The notes under the pieces were generated by a model that was not told where the DNA came from, made no database searches, and saw only the letters and a program-made list of their open reading frames with translations. A program made the translations under genes and the position numbers. 64,000 nucleotides of DNA from Micractinium sp. NFX-FRZ. Its lineage: Eukaryota > Chlorophyta > Trebouxiophyceae > Chlorellales > Chlorellaceae. Location of the stretch: contig JAPTJF010000092.1 in the NCBI GenBank assembly GCA_029339195.1, forward strand, positions 1 to 64,000, read 5' to 3'. Below are positions 57,152-64,000 of the stretch, piece by piece. How positions within the stretch are numbered: the stretch's first letter is position 1; each line of letters starts with the position of its first letter.

Positions 57152-58538
57152 ATGCGCTTCCCAGGCTTCTCCTCCCCCAGCAGGGGAGCCTCCTTCCGCC
57201 TAGGAGGACCGCTGGGGGAGCAGAAAGTGACGGCGCAGGCGCGGGACGGCGCTGTGTGCGTCCGCACCAAGGGCGGCGAGGTGGGCGTCCAGAGCCGGCG
57301 CCGCCAACCGCCAATTTACCTGCCTCTCTCTCTTCCCACTGCCAAGACAGCCGTTGCATTTCAACGCAGGCGCTGGAGTTCCACCACGTGTCTGATGTGG
57401 CGTGGAGCACGTGCGTACTTCCCAACAAAGAACACGCCCTCTGCCTGCGGGTGCCGTGCGACGCTGGCACCAGCGGCGGCAGCAGTGGCATGCGTGAGCT
57501 GCTGCTGCGTGCCAAGAGCAGAGAGCAAGTGGAGGAGCTGCAGCAGCAGCTGTGTAGGACGAGCCTGGAGTCAGCGGCAGAGGCAGAGCAACAGCAGCAG
57601 CCAGCGCGGGGAGCAGCGGCAGAGGCTGCACGACGGAGTGGGCTGCCAACGTCCAGCACCCGCCACCTGCAGCCGCGGCCGCAGTCGGCCGCGGCAGCCT
57701 ATATTGCTGCCAGCCCTGCAGCAGACGAGCAGCCCGACAGGCCTGAGCCTCGCTCCATCAGCTTTGGCTCGCCTGTGGCAGAGGCAGAGGCAGAGGCCGA
57801 CTGTGGCACTGCCGATAGCAGCGGCAGCAGCGGACGCTCGTCGGGAGCATCGGGAGCAGCAGCAGCAAAAAAGGCTGTCAGTAATCCCGGCTGGGACTAT
57901 GAGGACGATTCTGACAGCGAAGGAGAGGAGGATCTGCTGGGTGCAGCATGCTGCTCCTGGCGGCGCCGGCCAGCCACCGCCAGCGGCGAGGAGCAGCAGA
58001 GGCTGTCGACGGCGTCGGATGTGCGCCCACGCTCCGCATCTAGCTCGCCTGTGCTGCCAGGCCTTGCGCTGGTGGCCCACAAGGGCCGCCGCCCCTCCGC
58101 CTCCGCTCCCACCAGCCCAGCACACGCCAAAGACCTTATAGGCAGCAAGGTCACTGTGGCTGCGCGTGAGGAGCACCTGCCACCCTCCCAGCAGCAGCAG
58201 CAGCAGCTGCTGCCGGTGCGCCTGCTGTCCTTCAGCAGCAGGCTGGGCCCCACTGGCGGCGGCGCACAGCAGGTGAGCCACGTGCAGCGGCTGGAGAGCC
58301 ACGTGCAGGAGCAGAGCCACGTGCAGCGGCTGGAAGAGGCGGTGGCTCAGCTGAGCAGGGAGCTGGCGCAGACGCGCATGAGCGGCAGCAGGCCTGCCTC
58401 ACCGGTCAAGCGCAGCACCGCCGGCGGCCCCGCAGCCAAGCCTCCGCCAGAGGCTACACGCACTGAACTGGAGGCTGAGCCCACTCGCCCAGAACCACCC
58501 AAGCACGAGGCGTTGGGTGCTTCCAGCCCCTTGGCAGC

Positions 58539-58569
<31 letters not shown>

Positions 58570-61500
58570 CCCACACCGCCGTTGCCTCCGCCTGCAGCGG
58601 CCAGCGGTGACAGCGGCCATGGCAGTGGCAGCGGAGGCGGAGTTGGGGGCAGCCAGGGCCAGCACCTGGAGCTTGTGCTGCACGAGCACGGGCTGCTGCT
58701 GCAGCAGCAGGCGGCGATGCAGACGGAGCTGGGGCGCATGCAGGGGCAGCTGTCGGCAGCTGCGTCAGACAACATCCGCCTCGCGGAGCAGGCTGCGGGG
58801 GCGGTGCGCCAGCTGCAGGCCACGGGGGCGGCGCTGTCGGGCAGCCAGCAGCGGGAGCAGCAGCTGCGGGCGTCGCTGGCGGGGGCGGTGGGTCAGTGCG
58901 AGGCGGTGGGGCGGGAGCTGGCGCGGCTCAGCGGCAAGCTGGAGGCGCGCACCGCTCAGTGCCAGGAGCTCAGGTGGGTGGCTGGCTTGAAGAGGGCTCG
59001 GTTGCCAGCCGGGCGGGGATGCATGCATCATGCTGGGTGAAATGCTGCTGCGCACCCCAGCTTGCCTCCCCACATCTTGCCCACCTGCTAGCCACGCACT
59101 TGCGCAGCCCCAGCGTGCTGCATTGGCACACTGCCAGCCACCCTGCCTTGGCTTGCTGTGCGCTTGGCTGCACGGCGGGTTTGAGCCAGCTAGGCTTGTG
59201 CACACAGGCATGCCTGCTACCCGCTCTCGACTCATGCCGCAGGTCCAACCTGGATGCGCTGTCAGAGGAGAAGACCGTGCTCACAGCTGCCCTCACCACG
59301 GCACAGCTGCAGCTGAAAGAAGCCACCCCATCCGGCTTTGCTTCCGAGGCGGCAGAGCTGAAGCGCGAGGCAGAGGCGGCGCGGCAGGAGGCGGCGGCGA
59401 CCAAGGCGGCAGCGGCAACGGCAGAGAGCAAGCTGGCAGCGGCGCAGCGGAGGGAGGCTGAGGTGCGAGGGAGTGCCTGGTTTGGGGTACTAAAGTGCTG
59501 CGGGGTGGCGTATGTTGGAGGCAAGCAGGCACACAGACTGCCCACAGAAGCACATTTATTCACACAGCCCAGCTTGTGCCTCCTTGAAATCGGATGCCTC
59601 CAGGCCGAGGTGCACATGCGGGAGGCGGCGCGGTGCATGGCGGATGCCCAGGCGGCACGTGCGGCGGGCCTGGCCCGTGAGCAGGCGCTGGCTGGGGAGG
59701 TCCGCTCGCTGCGGCAGCAGCTGTCGGGGCAGCTCAAGGAGGGGGACCCCGCCAGGAAGATGCAGGTGGGCCTTGGGCGAGGGGGGAGGGGAGTGGCGGC
59801 ACATTGGAAAAGAACCGGCATGATTGGCTGGGTGTGCTCTTCCCCTCGTGGGCTGTGCCCGACTGTGTGCGATTGCACCTTCAAGCAGGGCTACGGGGTT
59901 TGCGGAGTCGCCTGCACCGCTTGTTGTGGCCCAAGCTGTGACCAAAACCTTGATGCCTGCTGGATGACTCATGCCTGCCTGCTCCGTCTCCCCGCGCTCC
60001 CGTTCCCCTTGCCAGGAGCGGCTGGACCAGCTGGCCGCCTCCAACGCAGCGCTGCAGCAGGAACGGGCGACCCTAGCAGGGCAGGTGCAGCAGCTGCAGT
60101 CGGTGGGGCAGGAGCTGAGCGGCAGCTGCCGTGCGCTGGAGGCGCGCCTGCAGGGCGCAGCAAAGGAGCGGGACGGACTGCAGGTGGGATAGCACTGGCT
60201 GGCTGGGAGATGCAGTGGTGTCTCGTTGTCTCCTCCGCGTCTCCTACTTTCTGTGCCTGCTCCCTGCATTACTGTGCCCTGCATGGCTGCAGTGCCCGCC
60301 TGCCTTGCCTGCCTACCTCGTGGCACAGCCTCTTGCTTCACCCCATTCCCTGGCCCGCCTGCCCGCAGACCGCGTTGGCACAGGCGCAGGCGACGCACGA
60401 GGCGGCGCAGCAGCGCTGGGAGCAGCAGCGGCGGCAGCTGGAGTCCAGCCTGGGGGCTGCCACGGGGCGGCTGGCTGGCAGCGAGGACAGCTCTGTCGGC
60501 ATGAAAGCCCAATTGCAGGCAGTGCAGGCGCAATTGGAGAGCGTGCAGCGGGAGGCGCGTGAGGCCCAGGCGGCGGCGGCAGCTCGGGAGCATGAGCTCC
60601 AAACCGAGCTGCGGCTGCTCACTGCCAGGGCCGAGGCAGCGGGGCAGGCAGCCAGGGAGCGTGCCGGGGCGGCGGCTGTGGCCCAGCAAGCTGAGGCGGC
60701 ACGGCAGCTGGAGGCGCTGAGGGCGAGGGATGCTGAGCTGGCGGCGGCACGGCAGGAGGCGGCGCTGCTAGCGGCGGAGCAGCACCGGATGCAGGTGCCT
60801 GTCTGCCTGCTGCTGATGGGAAGTGCTTGTTCCTGCTTCACGATGCGGGCCCACTGATTCAACCGCCTTGCATCTGCCAAGCGCCTGCCCTTGCTTAAAC
60901 AAAAGTGTCCCCCGCCCCTCGCCCCTACCCAACACCCCCATACACTGCAGGAGGACCTGCGTCGTGCCCGTGAGGAGCACGCTGTGGTTGGGCGCGACCT
61001 GCAGCTGGAGGCCACCACCGCCAAGGCGGAGGCCGCCAGGCTGGCGCAGGAGCTGCAGGCGGCACAGAGTGCAGCACAGCAGGCGCAGCATGCCGCCGAG
61101 GAGGCCAGGCGCACAGCGCAGCAGGCGAGTGGGGAGAGGCACGGGGGAGGCCGCCGCAATGGCCCCTAGTGTTTTTAGTGCCTTCCCAGGGAGCGGTGAG
61201 GCACAAAGCTTGCCCGGGTTTGACTTAGACGCTCCATCCCAGCTCCATTTATTGCCTGCAGTCGCAGTCGCAGGCGGCAGCTGCCATCAGCGCCCGCACC
61301 GCGCTCAGCCAGGAGCGCAAGGAGCTGCAGGGGCGGCTGGACAGGCTGGCGGTGGAGGCGGAGCGGGCGGCACGTGCCCGCGATGCTGCCGAGCTCAAAT
61401 GCAGCGCCCTGCAGCAGCAGTGCAAGCTTCTCGAGGCGGTGGCCCACGGCCAGGCCGTGCTGGGCGGGGGTGGTGCCGGCGGCGGCGGCAGCAAGGAGAA

Positions 61501-61597
61501 CAGCGGCGGCGGCGGCAGGGGCGGCAAGGGCTTCAGGATCAAGGCGTATCGCCAGCCCGCGCTGGGGCTGTCCCTGAGCAGCAGCGGCTCTGACTAG
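57152..61597 (+). CDS. Large coiled-coil protein
   Basis: Nine phase-consistent exons give 1072 aa: 57152-57280, 57370-58973, 59243-59462, 59604-59765, 60016-60183, 60369-60794, 60951-61124 and 61262-61597, the last joined through a GC-AG intron (CAG|GCGAGT at 61125); eight coding blocks are listed and the count is eight if no further exon exists. The N-terminus (residues ~25-75: RDGAVCVRTKGGEALEFHHV, VAWSTCVLPNKEHAL) is compact and may be a small beta domain. Residues ~100-480 are disordered with Ser, Gln and Ala runs and two QSHVQRLE-like repeats. From ~500 to ~1020 almost every residue fits heptad coiled coil (Ala, Gln, Glu, Leu, Arg). The C-terminus is Gly-rich and basic. Likely a structural or scaffold protein; no named family recognised. 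TGTAA motifs lie at 61660-61664 and 61718-61722. Confidence 0.8.
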
Positions 61598-61659
61598 GGG
61601 CGTGACTGAAGCGGAAGCAGTTCAGTGACAGATGGTACAACGTGTGTGCCTGTTGGTTT

Positions 61660-61722
61660 TGTAAAAGCGATTGGTCAAGCAATGCAAATGAGAAACATGA
61701 AATTAATCAACATGGTTGTAAA
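61660..61722 (+). terminator. TGTAA poly(A) motifs of the coiled-coil gene
   Basis: Two copies, 61660-61664 and 61718-61722, lie 63 and 121 nt after the stop. The second almost abuts the convergent sulfotransferase stop at 61761. Confidence 0.55.
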
Positions 61723-61760
61723 GTAGTCTGCTACAAGCACGGCATCTGATGGCCGTGCTC

Positions 61761-63967
61761 CTAGCCGCTGCCGCGCCGCCCTGCCGCGCCTGCCTGCTCC
61801 CCTGCCGCTGCCTCCTGTTCCTCTGTCGGCTCCTCAAGCGGGTACCCAAAGTCCCTGTAGAAGGCAGCCCAGCGCTGCTGCACCCGCTGGCGCAGCTCCG
61901 GGCTCAGCGGCCTGTGGGGAGAGAGGCACAGGGAGAACAAGGGTGTTCAGATGAAGAAAGACAGTTGAAGTGTCAGGGCATGCAGGCACAGGGTGGCAAT
62001 TGGTGGCTGCGCATCTGCCTCCAATGGGAACAGTGCGCAGGGCGCCTACGGGGAACCCCAACCCCTGCGCCCCTGCACCCGGGGGTGCGCCCCTGCACAA
62101 CCTGTGTACCCCACCTGTGCGCGTTCTTCTTGAAGCCGCTGAGCTGCAGGCCGTCGCAATAGCGCTGGAAGGCGGGGCGCATGCTTTCATATCCATCGAG
62201 CGAGAGGGAGGTGTAGATGCGGCGCAGCGTGCTCAGCGGGTCGGTGTCCAGCTCAGCAAAGGACACCTCCACCAGCCGGCCTGCAAGTCTTCTGGGGTGT
62301 AAGTGTTGTCAGTGGTGCTGGGGAGGCAGATGCACAGGGGGTGACAAGCAGGGGTAAAGACAGTGATTACGAAGCGGCACGACCGATGCATGAAGAAGAA
62401 ACAGCCCTGACAGCTGTTGACAGCCAAGACGCTCCCATTTCGATGCCAGCCCCTGGGCAGCCAGCTGGCCCCACCTGCCGGGATGAGCTGCCTGTCTGCC
62501 AAGTAGGTGCGGTGCAGCAGCTCGAACTGCGGGCAGCGGGCAGCAGGGTTCTGATGCCCTCAGCACTGCTCCTCTGTGCCCTAATTGCGTGACGTCACAC
62601 TGCCGCTGCTGGGGAGGGCTTGGTGGCGTCTTGCAGATGCTGGTTCACTGCTCAGCACTGAGTGTAAATCAATGCTGACGATGATGCATGCTGCACGTCT
62701 TCATGCGCCTCCTCCCACTGGCCAGGTCAGCACAACCGCCCACCCAGCCACCCACCTGGTCCAGGATGAAGTCGGTCACGTCCGCCTCAGATGGGCGCTG
62801 CAGGTAGCAGTACCTGCACAGGCCACGCAGGCAGGCAGGCAGGCAAGCAGCGCACGGATAAGGAAGCAGGGGGTAGGCCCCGGCGGCAGGTCCGCAAAGC
62901 AACCGCAACGGGGGGAGGTGCCGGCTATTGCCCTCGTAAGCCAGGCACAGCTGCAAGGGCAGGGCCCCGGGTCACCAGTAATAGGTGTTGGCCATGTGAG
63001 CTGCAGAGCTGAAGGTGGTGAGCGGGTCGCGGTGCACCTGCAGCGGGCGGGCAGCGAGGAGGGGCGGCAGTGGAACCACACCGTGAGAGGGCTGGAATGT
63101 GCAGGGGGTGCCTGCACATGCACGTAGCATATGCATACTGCTCCGTGCATCGCGGCGGCAGCAGCATACAGGACACAGCAGGTAGCACCCACGCACATAG
63201 ACAAAGCGTGCGCGCGGGAAGAGCTTGAGCAGCAGCGCCACGCGGGCCGTGTGCACCGGGCTCTTGATGAGCAGCGGCTTGGGGCCACTGCTGCTTTCGC
63301 TGCTGCCGCCATTACCGCCGCCACCGCTGCTGCTGCCGCCACTGGTGTGTCTGCCCTGCCGGCTCCACCGAAACGTGACCTTCTTGAGGAACCAGATCAG
63401 AGCGTCCCTCCAGGCGGTAACATCTTCCGGGGATGCCCCCTCAAAGGTGTAGAAGTCGTCAAAGAGGTGGCGGTCCCTCATGAACACAAGGGGGAGGTAG
63501 GCAGACACGGTGCCTGCACAGGAGTGTTGGAAACGGGCGGGCGAATGACGCGGACAGAAGCGGTGTGAGAGGCGGGCGCCGTAGCAAGCCCAGGAAGGGC
63601 AGCTGCCAGCGGGCTCCTATGCAGCAAAAACGCCTTCACACATCGACCCCACTCCGCCAGCCAGCTGGGCACGTCACACCTGCCAGCACTACAAGCAATC
63701 TCATGTTTGGCCAGGGCATCCAGGATCAGCAGCCTCACAACGGACCCCTGTAGACATTGGCAGCCAACCGGCATACACATATGCACAGGTGGCGCACCTG
63801 TCAGCGCGCTGGCAGCTATCTCATCCTCGGCCGGGGTGTCCAGGGAGAGCGGCATGGCATCCATGGGCCGCGTCTTGTCGATGAGCCCCGCCAGCGCCCA
63901 CTTGAAGCGCTCCACCCACAAAAAGGCGCCGGGGAAGCCGGCGTGCAGCGTGCGCGCGTACGCAAAC
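61761..63967 (-). CDS. Sulfotransferase-family protein, 5' end outside the window
   Basis: Seven phase-consistent exons: 63967-63798, 63513-63197, 63037-62976, 62813-62756, 62526-62475, 62280-62115 and 61911-61761; the first begins mid-codon, so more 5' exons lie beyond 64000. The joined frame shows the sulfotransferase core: LLIKSPVHTARV and LFPRARFVYVHRDP (phosphosulfate-donor 3'-phosphate region, Arg), TTFSSAAHMANTYYW, DFILDQFELLHRTYL, RLVEVSFAELDTDPL, and C-terminal GYESMRPAFQRY and FGYPLEEPTEE. The layout fits the Sulfotransfer_3-type family, which transfers sulfate from PAPS; the acceptor substrate is unknown. A Ser/Gly insert (GGSSSGGGGNGG) interrupts the domain before LLIKSP. The donor after VY (TAT|GTGCGT at 63196) is the weakest junction. 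The canonical 5'-phosphosulfate loop may be in the missing part. Confidence 0.8.
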
Positions 63968-64000
63968 CTGGCGGGAGAGCGAGGGCGGGTAGGGGGCGGG

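Noticed and set aside
58896..60857. 653-aa plus-strand open frame
   Set aside because: It reads through introns of the coiled-coil gene in the wrong frame for the heptad-containing exons.

Overview
The window looks like nuclear DNA of a small coccoid green alga of the Chlorella type (Trebouxiophyceae). It is very GC-rich and gene-dense. Genes sit on both strands and carry many short GT-AG introns, plus a minority of GC-AG introns. Proteins are padded with Ala, Gly and Gln tracts, several 3' ends carry the green-algal TGTAA polyadenylation motif, and the recognisable proteins are plant-like. I saw no tRNA, rRNA, transposon, CRISPR array, viral or bacterial gene.

Layout. 1-72 is a pure G run, probably an assembly artefact. 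255-1354 (+) is the 3' end of a RAP-domain organelle RNA-binding protein. 1628-3750 (-) is an F-box/LRR protein. 4562-~4901 (+) is a doubtful small membrane protein. 5438-16979 (-) is a 24-exon SPRY-containing E3 ligase of the KPC1/RKP family that ends in a UFD2-type U-box instead of a RING. 17161-20445 (+) is an uncharacterised helical protein, divergent from the ligase. 21288-30154 (+) is a 26-exon type IIB Ca2+-ATPase. 31510-37081 (+) is DET1. 37679-40720 (+) is a Gln/Pro-rich protein. 41402-45074 (-) is a BACK-like protein and 45576-49467 (+) a MYND zinc-finger protein, divergent from each other. 50073-51428 (-) is sulfiredoxin and 52064-55154 (+) is GLOD4-like glyoxalase, also divergent. 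55460-56729 (-) is a Lys-rich, possibly Rsa3-like nuclear protein, divergent from a long coiled-coil protein at 57152-61597 (+). 61761-63967 (-) is a sulfotransferase whose 5' end lies beyond the window.

Themes. Three genes belong to ubiquitin pathways (F-box, KPC1/U-box, DET1). Two divergent neighbours are redox or detoxification enzymes (sulfiredoxin, GLOD4). Exon joins were derived by hand from GT/GC-AG sites, phase continuity and protein similarity remembered from known families. For most multi-exon genes every junction is phase-consistent, but none has transcript support here. The strongest unusual observations are the RING-to-U-box swap, a Cys-rich exoplasmic loop and a hidden terminal exon in the Ca2+-ATPase, a 60-bp tandem duplication that triplicates a splice donor, and recurrent GC-AG introns.
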